Below, in pieces: positions 24,060 through 36,000 of a stretch of 64,000 bases of DNA (the first letter of the stretch is position 1; each line of letters opens with the position of its first letter). The DNA is taken from positions 5,456,001 through 5,520,000 of the forward strand of contig JAFREQ010000008.1 of NCBI GenBank assembly GCA_025331565.1, given 5' to 3'. A program made the position numbers and the translations under genes. The notes below the pieces were generated by a model, which had not been told where the DNA came from, searched no databases, and saw only the letters and a program-made list of their open reading frames with translations. This DNA comes from Holacanthus passer. Its lineage: Eukaryota; Chordata; Actinopteri; Pomacanthidae.

Positions 24060-25920
24060 TTCCAAGTCACTAATATGCACTGTATGTGATCAATATTCTG
24101 CATTATGGACTACTTGCTTTCACATCCCACAGTTTGGGTTTATTAGTTTTTACCACAAATAAGCTGGTGCAACCTAGCTATTATTTGTAATTGCAGGTTG
24201 TGTATCAAGCTACAGTTGGACCCAAACGTAGAGTGTTAAAGGCCCTGAAAATACATTTCTCAATCAGCTTCTTACTATGAGTGATGCACGAAGACACTAT
24301 TTTCTGCGAAAGTTAGAACAGTTTTAGTTATTTTAGATGAGATATTTTCTCTGAGCTGGTCTCACTGGTCAGGAATGGGCGAGGAGGTTTAATAATATTT
24401 CAGTCTGGATGTTATGTGGTTGTTTGCTTATGTTGCCAATCAAATCTTAAGAAAACACACCCTCACAGTTGTGATGAAGATGTGACCTGTTTAACAGAAG
24501 TGATTTGCCTGAGCAAAATATGTCCTGCAGGGCTTTTGATCCCTAATGCATTGGTCACAGTTGGGTTTGATAAAACCAGTCAACAGAAAACATTGTAGGG
24601 TAATTTTCTGGACCCAAGTCTCAGGCCAATGGACCAAAATCAGGTTTTAAAGGTGTTCAATTGATCAAAAATTTCTTCAAAATCTTCAACAAATTGGTTA
24701 AAAATCTTGCTGGAAAACTGCTCCAAAACACCTTCAAACAGGTTTCAAAAATCTTCAAACAGGAGTCCAAGATGTTGTGACAATACTTTATTATCGAGTG
24801 TACACAGGGCACAGTCCAAGAGCTCTCTGAGCGAAAATGAAACTTACATTTGTTTATATGGTGTTTGGTTGGTGGATTTCCACGCCTATTGTCCAACCCA
24901 TAAGAATATATAATCATGAGCTTTTCACCAATAAAAATTGTGAATTCTTAGTTTTGCCCCCTGGAGGCTGGTCCAAACGCACGTTTCTGGCCTCATGACA
25001 CTAATATGTTTGGGGTTTTTTCAGTACTTTTCCATGGGCCTTATCTTCTTTTTTTCAGCCTACTGGTGAAATACCACGACTTTCTTAAGCCTACTGGTGA
25101 GATGCCATGACTCTCTTAAGCCTACTGATGAGATAGCACAGGCGGTCATGCTGACCTTTTCTTACTAGCAGGAATGCTCGCCGGCCTATCAACGAGCTCT
25201 CCCTTATCAGTGTCCTTCCCTTAATCCCAAAAACAAGAAATCTTAAGAAATCCTAGGTTGCAAACACATATACACTCAGGATGAATCATGCACTTAAATC
25301 CTCCCTAGACACAAGACATGTTTAAAAATACTCAGCTTGGGATAACAATTTGCATCTGATATGGTAAAAAAAAGTTAAAATATAAATTCTTAAAAACACA
25401 TATAGCCAATCTCCCTAATTCCACTTGTGTGTATGCGTCTTAAACTCAGAGTTAAGGTGAGCACAGAGAAACTTGAGGCAGATGAATGTGAAAACTATCT
25501 TCTAATGTCAAACTTTCTGCATTATTCTGCACAGTAAATGTACAGAAGTATTATAATCAATTTAAGTATCACAGTAAAAGTATTTGTTATGCAAATTATA
25601 TATTATTATGTTTTACATTTATAAATTATGAATACTGGTGAATCAAAGTGGAAGTAGTGATCAGTGGAGCTAGTTTAGTCCAGTGGTTCACAACTGAGGA
25701 GTCAGGGGTCACAAAATAAATCTGAGGCTTAATGAAATCTCCTAAATTCCACTATGAACATTTCTATCAATTTTGGATTGGAAATTGGACTTTTCTTTCA
25801 TCTTTGATTTTTTTGTGAAATATTGAATAATGTGATATATTTAGTATTTGAGCAGTTATTCATCTGAAAAGTTTCAAGGAGAAAACTCCCTTCAACAACT
25901 CGTACACTTGAGACATGACA
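24060..25920. other. dcaf17-cybrd1 intergenic region
   Basis: No gene is visible. At about 24650-24780 there is an imprecise reiteration of TCTTCAAA/TTCAAACAG words. A 31-bp tandem array lies at 25057-25149, and AT-rich sequence follows. Possible remains of an AAGTAC-type repeat occur near 25520-25690. Confidence 0.5.
25057..25149 (+). repeat. 31-bp tandem repeat, three copies
   Basis: Units start at 25057, 25088 and 25119, each beginning AGCCTACTGRTGARAT. Copies one and two end in CTTA. They differ by a few substitutions and have no length change, so this is a small minisatellite. Confidence 0.85.
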
Positions 25921-25929
25921 GTGGGAATA

Positions 25930-26105
25930 AACTATAGCAGACACTGGTTTAATCTTTAACAAGCTGTATTGTATAAACTGATCATATGAGTTCCTTACTG
26001 TGAAATTTAAAAAGTAACTGCAGCTGTCAAATAAATGTAGTGGAGTAAAAAGTAGAGTAGAAGTATAAAGTTGCACATGAGTAAAAGTACTTTCCACCAC
26101 TGGGT
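25930..26105 (-). repeat. Inverted copy of the AAGTACATTTACTC repeat family
   Basis: On the minus strand this reads CCAGTGGTGGAAAGTACTTT, then ACTCATGTGC, TACTTCTACTCTACTTTTTA, CTCCACTACATTTATTTGAC and AGCTGCAGTTAC. It belongs to the same abundant percomorph family as the 11 kb composite. Confidence 0.65.
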
Positions 26106-26259
26106 GCCTGCTTCACCTGTTGCACACCTGAAGCTCAAGCTGTGAAAGAAGAACACACAGTTTCAAACATGCCTGACAGACAAACATCTTCCTCTCAGAC
26201 TCTTCTGTAAGCACCAAACTTACGAAACGTCTCTCCTCCACACACACGCGCGTCCCCGG

Positions 26260-26269
26260 GTCACGTGAC
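26260..26269. promoter_or_regulatory. CLEAR/E-box palindrome GTCACGTGAC in cybrd1 promoter
   Basis: Perfect 10-bp palindrome 81 bases upstream of the cybrd1 start codon, in CpG-rich sequence. It matches the consensus bound by TFEB, TFE3 and MITF (and, less specifically, USF). The transcription start was not mapped, so it could lie in the 5' UTR. Confidence 0.5.
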
Positions 26270-26349
26270 AGGGCTCCGTTCTCAGCAGCCGCCACATAAG
26301 AACCGCAGGACTCTGGTGAGAACAGCTGATCCGGTCGAGTCGCTCCGTG

Positions 26350-28361
26350 ATGGAGGCTTTCAGGCGCTTCCTGCTCGCTCTGTGCGCCGCCGCGACTGTC
26401 GGGCTGCTCGGCATTATATTCGTGCTAACGTGGGTCCTGCATTATAAAGAAGGTCTGGCCTGGGATGGAGGACTGGCCGAGTTCAACTGGCATCCGGTCC
26501 TGATCGTGATCGGGTTTATCTTCCTGCAGGGAGCGGGTGAGAAGAGTCTTTATACTGTTTATAAGAGTCATGGTGGGCGGTGTTGTGAAGGAATGTCAAC
26601 AACTAAAGGAAACTTGCTCAAGGCCGAGTTACACAAAGTTGTTTTTTTTTTTTAAGTTGGAGATGATCACTGATGAGGTCTTGTTTACTAAAACTTCCAC
26701 TTAAACTGTGATTATTAGAACTTGGGTTTGATGTAAAGTGAGTAAATTTAGTTTACTAGTCTGATAATGGTTTAGTCTGATAATACTGTTTGGCAATCAT
26801 ATAAGCAAACTGATTTCAAAGATGCATGAATATTAGAAGAGGGCACATGGTTTTACAACTGACAAATTAATGCATGCACCAGTAAATCACAAAAATAACT
26901 TAAATAGTAGTGCTTTCTTTAAGTGGTTAAGTGGTTAGGTGGAAAAACAAAGACGTGGCTGCAAAAATGTGGGTCATGTGGATGTTTGAAGTGAGTGAAT
27001 TAAGAGTTTAGTTTGATAATACAGTTTAACATCGACATAAGCAAATTGATCTCAAAGATGCATGAATTTTGATATTTGAGGCTTGTGTGCTTCACATGGT
27101 TTTACAGCCTGAAAATAAATGAATGCACCAATACTGACAATAATAATGTATATGGTTGTGTTTTCTTAAAGTGGTTACCATCAACTACCTCACGCAAACA
27201 AAGACATGGCTGCAAAAATGTGTTCGATACTGTCAAGAGTTAAAATTATGCATCGTAGTCACATCAGGATTTGGTTGAATGACACTGAGTTGCCCTCCTC
27301 TTGCAGCCATCATTGTCTACAGACTCCCCTGGACCTGGCAGTACAGCAAACTAACGCTGAAGTTCGTCCACGCAGGCCTGAACTTCCTGGCATTCATTCT
27401 TGTTGTCATATCTTTGGTGGCGGTTTTTGACTTCCACAATGCTGCTAAAATCCCCAACATGTACAGTCTGCACAGCTGGCTGGGCCTGACAGCAGTTATA
27501 CTGTACAGTCTGCAGGTAAATAAACTCTGATTTACTTCAAATGATTTGAAGTAAAGGATAATAAAGCAAGGCTACTGGTTTTGCGGTGTAGTAGTGATAT
27601 TGCTACTGTACTGTACCTTTATTAATCTATCTTTTATGGTACTATGGACTGGTTTAACACTATACATACAGAGTAGGACAGTATGTGATACTGAGACTCT
27701 CTTTAAGACGACTAAAAAGAACAATAACCTCACACTTCTGGCCTACAGTCTTGATTAGTACAATATCTGACAAGTGGATGTTTTTTCCTCCTTCACTGAG
27801 CAGCTGGTTCTTGGAGTTGGTATGTACTTGATACCAATTACACCTGTATCCTGGAGAGCAGCGTTTATGCCCCTGCACGTCTACAGTGGTCTTTTACTCT
27901 TCACCAGTGTAATCGCTGTGGCACTCATGGGCATCACCGAGAAACTCATTTTCGGCCTGTAAGTATTTGCACAAAGAAATAAAGGCTTGTCATAGTTATG
28001 AAACCCCCAATATCAGGTGTGCTGTGTTAATATGCTACCTTACAGTAGGTATAACTTTATTTTTTGTACTTCATCACTAAGGAGCAACCCAAAGTACAAG
28101 GACTCTCCCCCAGAGGCTCTTTTTGTAAATGTTCTGGGAGTCCTCCTCGTGCTTTTTGGAGCTCTTATCCTCTGGATTGCCACTCGAACCTCTTGGAAGC
28201 GCCCCAGTGACCAGATCTTGCATACCTTGCATACCAACGGGGGAGGTGAGGACAACACCAAAGTCGGCCCGGCCCTGTCTCAGCTATCTGATGGAGCTGA
28301 TGCTGAGGCCTGTGGGGATGTGAGGAGGAGGAGTAACAAACTAGACGATCAGGATAACTGA
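26350..28361 (+). CDS. cybrd1: Cytochrome b reductase 1 (duodenal cytochrome b, ferric reductase)
   Basis: Transmembrane cytochrome b561 that passes electrons from cytosolic ascorbate to ferric iron at the plasma membrane or endosomal lumen. Four exons: 26350-26536, 27307-27515, 27804-27958 and 28082-28361 (TGA), 831 nt, 276 residues against 286 in human. The start ATG at 26350 gives MEAFRRFLLALCAAATVGLL, the first membrane helix. Six hydrophobic segments are visible. The four haem-ligand histidines are present at 48 (FNWHPV), 84 (FVHAGLN), 118 (YSLHSWLG) and 157 (PLHVYSG), each two residues before the human position. MGITEKLIF follows helix five. The cytosolic tail after WKRPSDQ is polar and shorter than in human. 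All junctions are GT-AG and in frame. Confidence 0.96.
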
Positions 28362-28724
28362 ATCCAAAACAACTGACTCTGAGCTGATTCTGTCCCCTGT
28401 GTTGAATGTATGTTCGCCCAGTCTAGACTGGTCAGAGAAAGTCAAAATGAAGTTGTCTAGCATTGCAGATCTTTCCATACGTAACTTTCTCTCTTGCACT
28501 TTGAGATCATTTCATTTGGTAGCTACTTAAGCTTGTTGTTCTTTTCTCTAACATTTATTATAAGTACATGTAAATAATGGTGAGCTACTTTATATCAAGT
28601 CAGTGTGGGAAAACTGTATTGACATAAACTGTAGAGGTAATCATGGCAGATTTTCTATACTCTATTCTTTTGTACACTGATATATGGACTTTTGTATCAT
28701 GACAGTAACCAACCTATATTTTAC

Positions 28725-28730
28725 AATAAA
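28725..28730 (+). terminator. cybrd1 poly(A) signal AATAAA
   Basis: Canonical hexamer 364 bases after the stop codon, in the context TTTTACAATAAAAAGCTGC. Confidence 0.7.
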
Positions 28731-28859
28731 AAGCTGCAGCCTCTAACCAGCATCTTACCGTCCTTGTAAATTTAGAAACATGAGACTAATCAAGTATAAT
28801 CCTGTAACATTCATTCACAACATAAACCACTAACACCAAGTTCTAAATCCAAAGATTAT

Positions 28860-30014
28860 GGTCACTCTATTAAAGCTGCATTTTGAGGTTTTGACCTCAG
28901 ATGACAGCAGCTCGGCCACGTCAAAGCGACATGCTTCTTTTTGGCCCTTCCCGGCAGCTGTAGTTGGGTTGGCAGCCCGTTTGTTTTGGCTGTTATTGGT
29001 TATTGGCTTTTGCTGTCAGGTCGAGAACCTGCTTTAAGGTTTGTAATCTACACATCAATGTCACGTTAGCTGTCGTATCACACACTTGTCACATTTTTTG
29101 GTGTTTGTCGCTATGTTTGCTGCCCAACTGGCTTTATTCATTGTGCGGTCAGAAGAGTTGAAGGCGCATGACAGCGCTGGTGGAGCTAGCTGCTAGCAAA
29201 CAAAGCTACCGCTACATATCTAGCTGAAAATAGGTGGATTTTGAAAGTCACATTTTGTACGACCCGAAAAACAATTTGCTCAAAAAGATACATTAATCTG
29301 CCCGCCGTCTGTAATTACCAAGTACTTTTATACAACAAGGATGGCTAAACTAGCTCTGTAGCCAGCCATAACAAGGAAGGCTAACGTTAGCAGCGCACAG
29401 GCCGGTTGGATGCTAACGTTGCTTGTTTTCAATGAACCTGCTGTGTGATCAGTAATATAAAACGTCATATTCACACGGAGGTGGTTAGCTGTTTGAAAGC
29501 TTATATAACAAGCTGATTAGGGTCGGAGACGAGAAACACAGACTGGTAAGATAACCCGGTGCTAAGCTAACCGGGTGTGCACCAAGTGTAGGGTGGGGCT
29601 CTGTTAGCTAGACGACAATGACTGATTAGCCTGGCCGTGGTTTTAACAGTTGCATGTGGCTGAGAAATGATCTAAGTATGTGTTGCTAAACAGCAGCAAT
29701 ATTTAACTCACTCAGCTGCAGAGAAGGCAGAAAACATTGCTGGACGATCACTTGAACTGTGCAGACTGCTTGAGGAAGTTTGGTGTTTGGTGGTCTCCAT
29801 TGCTCTACATGTTGGTCCTGAGGCTGAGAGCATCAGTTATCAGGAGATGTTGGACTGTTTTTAAAGCACAATTTTTATTTGTCAGTGGACAGTACAAACA
29901 CAGAGAGAACACTCTGCCCATGATGCCCTCGATGCTTGGCTTTTTTAAAAACATACATAATGTTAAAAATACAATCTTTTTCAGTGTGTTATATTAAAGT
30001 GTGTTTGTTTACAG
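28860..30014 (+). promoter_or_regulatory. dync1i2 promoter and probable non-coding first exon
   Basis: CpG-containing sequence upstream of the dync1i2 start exon. It holds a perfect palindrome GCTAACGTTAGC at 29380-29391, a second GCTAACGTT at 29412-29420, and GCTAGCTGCTAGC near 29185. A plausible donor (GACTG then GTAAGATAAC) at 29545/29546 would end a non-coding first exon that joins the acceptor before 30015. The exon's start was not determined. Confidence 0.45.
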
Positions 30015-30024
30015 CTGTGGCATC

Positions 30025-33000
30025 ATGTCTGACAAAAGTGAGCTGAAGGCAGAGCTTGAAAGGAAGAAGCAGCGCCTGGCACAAATCAGAGAGGAGAAGA
30101 AAAGGAAGGAGGAGGAGCGCAAGAAGAAAGAGGTATGTTTAGCATTTTGGGAGTGTTTTTAATATCTGCTGATATTGAATTCAAAAATGAATATATATGA
30201 TATTAAACAAAACCATTAATGGCTTAGTTTGCTGATGCTGATCATGCTGATCTGAGAAAAAGTTGCACTGTTTTTGAATAGGAAGTAATTTATAACTGTG
30301 TGGTTTGTACTTGTTCAACTAACTTGTGAATGAGTTGCAGATCATTGTTGCTGTTGTCGTTTTTAATAACTTGCCAAAATGATAGGTAGCATACAGGTTA
30401 TACCCAAGAGAAGAAAATAAGCCCTATCTTGATATCTCAAATGACGGAGACTTTGTGTGTAGTCACCAGTAGGAATAATGTCATTAAACGGGGAAAGCTA
30501 TATAAAACCTTTTCACCTTGCGGTTTGGTCTGGAAATGGTAGAAACAATCTTCATGTCCGACACGGGGTCATGGACAAGTAATGTCTTGCAAAAGATGGA
30601 TCAAAGTTGTTCTTTGTTCAGAGGCATTAAATTCTGTCCAGCTTTTGGATGTCTGCTTTTTCAAGAAAGCACTTTCCACTTTCTGTTTTCTGATGCTAAT
30701 TTGCTTATATTTGTCATTAAGTGTAATGAATGCAAATTAGTCAGTTAATTAGTTAGAATTTAATGCTTTATACAAGTCTTGCAGAGCTAGAAATCAGAAA
30801 ACTGTCACATAAGTTTAAGTACATTTTCTTGTCTTACATTATAGCAATGTAATGTGGATATTTAAAGATTGCATTAATGGGTGACACATTGCTTTTTCTA
30901 GGCAGAACAGCTGAAAGATGCTGCACTTCACCAGGATGATTCTGACCTGGAGAAAAAAAGACGTGAGACTGAGGCTCTTCTACAGAGTATGGGCATAGCC
31001 TCAGAGGGTCCTGTTGGTACGTTTGATGTAACCTGTTGATGGATTGTACATACTGAGCTGCTGTGATATCTCTCTTAAATTCTAGAACCTTGGATAAAAA
31101 ACAGGCACATTTTCAGTTACAGTACATTAACAGTTATAGGACATTTGCCTTTAGAGGTCTAATACATTGCAGTCATTGAATTAGGACAGTCAGTATTTTT
31201 TTTAACATTTTGACACTTTGACAAGAATTTATGTTTACATTCATACTGGGTGAACAGTGTGTTATTCCATGTACCCAAAGGTAGATCTAACCAGTGGACA
31301 ATGACAACATACAGACTTTTTTATGGCCAAACAGTGGAATGTTATTTACTGGCCAACTCAAGTCACCTGACCTCAGTCTAGCCGATCATGAGTTTGACTT
31401 GTTAAAGACCAGGCTGAAGGTAAAAAGCTCAGAAACAAGCAAGAGGTGAGGATGTGCGTGGTAACATTTGGACAGTCATTGACTGCAATGTATGTGCAAC
31501 CAAATATTAGATATAATAATTTAAAGTTTGTGTTTACTTGTCCTATTCCCTTATGTCCCCTAAAGTTATAATAATGAACAAATACTCTTAAAAGGCTGGC
31601 ATGGATGCAAACACCCTCACAAAGCTGTCAGCATTTTAACCCCATAATCAGTCTCATGAGGTTAAAATGTTCAATTGTTTCATCATAGTAATTTCAGATT
31701 CAATGTGCTTGAGTACAGAGCCAAAGCAGCAACAATGTGTCACTGTGCTAATGAGTTTCCATCTAGAGATTTGTCTGTCTGGAACCTTGCTACCTACATT
31801 CAGCTTTTGTTTTAATTCACAAATACATTGAGGGAAAGACCTCATTTACAATATAGCCGGGTGAATAACATCATCATCATCATAATCATACATAATTCAT
31901 AATAATATTTCTAATAGATTTCACAAAACGTGTCCATGAACACCTGTACTGCACAAGTTGCACAAATATTAGTAAAATAATACCAGTTTATAGAGTCATC
32001 CACAGAGCTTGTTAGAGCACTGTCACATTGTGAACAGCAGGTGGCAGAAGAGATCCATCAGAAAATCTTCAGAGGATGGAGACAAAACTTGAAACAGAAA
32101 TGAAAAAAACATCATAGTTTTGTGTATTTTTTAATAGTCTGTCTGTTCTATGTGTTGTTATATTCATTAAAGCATTCATTTAATAAAGCCGAAGTTAGTA
32201 TAATTGTATTATTGAAGCTTCTGTCCCAATATGTGTTGAGTCTGTTATTTACAGACTTACTTGTAATATCATGGCTTTACGCACATGCTCACTAACATGT
32301 AGCTGTCAGGAAATCGACATTAAGTTTGACACATTTGTCCAGCATTTGAATCAACAAAGCTGCTTCTGCAGTATGAAGTGTTTGTGCTCTGTAATCAGCT
32401 GTGAATAGCTTAATGTCTTTACATTGTAACAGATGATTGTTATCTGTCTTACTGTGTAGTCCCTCCTCCTATGTCTCCAACTACCAAATCGGGGGGCACA
32501 CCGAGTGAGGCAGGGAGCCAAGACTCTGATGGAGCTGTGGGACCCAGGTACACACACACACACACACACTCACAAAAGTGTGAGCAGCAAATGTTTCCCC
32601 CTGCTTCTAGTACAGCACATTACAAGTGTGGAAACAATGTCAATGTCCAACACCAAAGGCAAATTGTTTAAATGCTAATGCTTTATTGATTTCTGTATGT
32701 CTTCTCAAAAGATCTTTTGTACTCTTTGCTATAACAGCTATGCTTATGCCAGCAAGAATGTGATTTCAATGTCCTTGTCACAGCTTCTCAAGCCACTTAA
32801 ACTGCAGATGTGTTGCACAGCAAATTAGTTCTGATGCATTTTGAATATTGCTTTGAAAAATGCAATGTTTTTGCTTTGTAAGCTTTGCTTTACTTTAAAG
32901 TCCAGACAAAGGCTGGAATATATTTAAAGCATGATTACATTAAGAACTGGGCTAAAGTCTCATACCGATACAGTGAATGATGACGAGTTTATGCCAGCTG

Positions 33001-36000
33001 AGTGCATGTTTATTTAATTTGTGTGTCGTTGAATTAGGGCGATCCTAAATTAACAATAAAACAGCAGGCTGCTGTGATGCCTGGGGGACTTCTTAACCCC
33101 TAATTAGAGCCCCTTCCCTGGGCTGAAATTCAAGCTCCCCCAGTGTCCCATCAGGCCCAGGGAGCTGTTCCCCCTACCTGTTGACTCATTTCCCTCACCA
33201 GCATTGCCATTTCCTACGCACATGGAGGTCATGTTTTCTCCCTGAGGGTCCTCTCTCTCCCTCCCTCTCTGTCGACACAACACTCAGAGCCTTTGGTGTG
33301 ACACAGTTCAGGCTGCCCTGGCCCCGCAGGCTGCACATTACACCCCGTGTCATCCCACTCTTGAGGCTCTGTGCATCCATGCATTTTAAGCAGATACATT
33401 CTTCCACTTGTGGAGCAGATTCAAGCTCAGTTTGAACTGAAAAACATTGAAAAAACAATCCAGTTTTAAGTGTGTTTCGATAACCTCGGATCCAATCAGC
33501 ATGTTGTGTGCCATAATGCTAACTTTATTTCCTCTCCTCATTTGTGCCTGCTTGTCTCTCTCTCACTAATGCTGCCTTGTTGCTGTGACACTAACCAGGA
33601 CTCTGCACTGGGACTCTGACCCGTCCACTCTTCAACTTCACTCTGATTCTGAGCTGGGGTACTGGACACTCTCTTCTCTCCTTTCCTGGTCATTTTCCCT
33701 TCTCTCAATCTATGGCATGATTACTTTGTCTTTCAAAGTCATTATTCAGTTAAGGAAGTCCAGCTTCCAAGAGTGGTCAGACAAAACCTTTTAATTAATT
33801 AACACTGCTTGTAAAACTAATCTGAAGTCTTTACCATCCATGAAACACTCATTTACCTATTATGATCGGCGCAAGATTCCACTTACATGGAGGAAAATTG
33901 TTACAAAACAGATGACAGTTACAGTAACGTGTCTGTATTGTATGTTTTGTTCTTGTTAAAATCATCACTGTTTTTGTGATATTGACCTTTGCAAAGTTTG
34001 AGTTGTTCTGTGCTTTTAGGCGGGGAACTGCGAAGCTGGGAATGGCCAAAGTCACACAGGTGGACTTCCCTCCCCGTGAAACTGTGTCCTACACAAAAGA
34101 GACGCAGACACCTGTCATGACTCAGCAAAAAGAAGGTGATTCTCACATAATATTTTACAGGTTGACCTTGAATGGACTGTGTGATGATTATGTGGCTGCA
34201 TGGAGAGCTTTGCAGAACTGTAGTGGGCCATTAAAATGTATAACATCACTCATAACAAACGTTGTGTTTAGGTGCAAAGGGGGCACCACTTCTTGAGGAT
34301 TATTGTGGGCTGTGTGAGTGTACACCGGAAGTGACCAACAAGTGGAAGAGATTTGATTTGAGATGAAAGTCGAGGGAAAATGAGGCCCAGGAAACATAAG
34401 AAGTCAAAGGAGAGATTAAATTCAGACAAGCCGTGCTGCTCTGAACCTCACAACCAGCTCCACTTTGGTATAATGAATGAGCAGGATGAGAAAGCCAGTG
34501 ACAGGAAAGAGAAATGCGATTGAGGAGGGAGATATGAAGCGACTGCGTTCTGCCTCTGAAGCATGTCGATATGTATGTAATTGCTGCGCTGGAGCTTTCA
34601 TGCGGTCGGACAGAGAGAATATTTGGGCTACTACTAACATCCACATGTTGAACACATGTTCCATAAAATATGGGTGTGCTGCGTGTTCTCGGTTGATTTG
34701 CACAATGACAGATGGCGAATAATGCGCTCGACTGAAATCCTGATTAGGTTTTGTGTTTTGAATTGCAATTTGTTTTGTTCAAAGAGATATCAGAACACAA
34801 ACAGATCCTATAAAACCTTCAACTGCAACTATTGGAATGGGTCTGTCATTTCAGCTGTTTGCTCCATTTTTTTTGCATCAGCTAACACATCTTTTTTAAG
34901 TATCCTTGAAAGCCTGGTTAGGATTTTAAACAGTGTACTGATTGTTGGTTGTTGTCCCATCAGGTGATGTGTAGAAAGTCCTGAGGCGTCGTGCAGCGTG
35001 AATAAGATCAAATTGTGTGATTTTTGTGGAAAACTATGAGCAGAGCTAGTGAAGGATGAAGAGCATCCCTCTGTTCCTCATCGCTCTTTACTCTGGACTC
35101 TACTGGGCATTGTAAAACTGTGTTAAACAATGATGGTTTCTGCCAGCTGTTCAACACGAGGCCCCCTTCCCCTCTCTGCCACTATGTAATCATTTCATCA
35201 ACTCCCTCGCTTCCCTGTCTTCTCCCTTCACCGAACAGGCACATAACAAAACACACTCAGTGACATTGTGCATTTTCACACCATCACTTCTGGCACTCGA
35301 TGAGACGGCATCCCCTTCCCAGCTTGCTCCCCTCGGCGCGTTTTTTGATGTGTGGGGTGGCGTCAGGGCCTGTTCTCTGATTGAGCGATTTATCATGTTG
35401 TCAAAAGGAGGCAACAGCGCGGCACTCTCAAGGTCAGCAGGCGGTGGCATTAGAGGGAGCGGCTGCCGTGTCCTGGCTGCTGCGAGCGGAGGGTTCCCAC
35501 AGTGTCTGCGAGACATCTCGGCGAAAGGAGCGGACGATTTAAGATTTTAACATCAGCTGCCCTGTTGACCCAGAGAAAAAACCCCTGAGTGGTCAAAGAG
35601 AATACATCTTTGGGTTATTTGTTTGTTAATAATGTGGACAGCGTTGCATCATTCTACCACACAAGATCAACTGGACAGTCTTTGTTGGCCTAGTGTCCCC
35701 TGAAATCTCCTCTCAGATGATTATTTTAACATCAGTTATTTGGCAAGTTTGTGAGCCTTGACAACACAGCAAATGCATCCTTTATATTTAAATGAATGCT
35801 CTTCCGTCTGTTAAATTTTTTTTTGATTTAAGCCATCAGATTGGTGAATTTCCGTGCTGCCGCTACAGTATTCCCAGACTGCACTAGTAGGCAATATGCA
35901 GCATCAGTATGCACTCCTCAACAAGAGGCTGTAATTATGGAGTAAGATATTGTTGGAGGTTGGGGGTGGTGGTGGTGGGGTGGGCATGGAGTGGTCGGTC

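Noticed and set aside
25057..25149. CRISPR-like direct repeats
   Set aside because: Units are contiguous with no spacers and the genome is vertebrate; an ordinary minisatellite.
33585..33794. Open frame continuing past dync1i2 exon 33599-33658
   Set aside because: Only the first 60 bases are exon. The continuation reads through the GTACTGG donor into intron.
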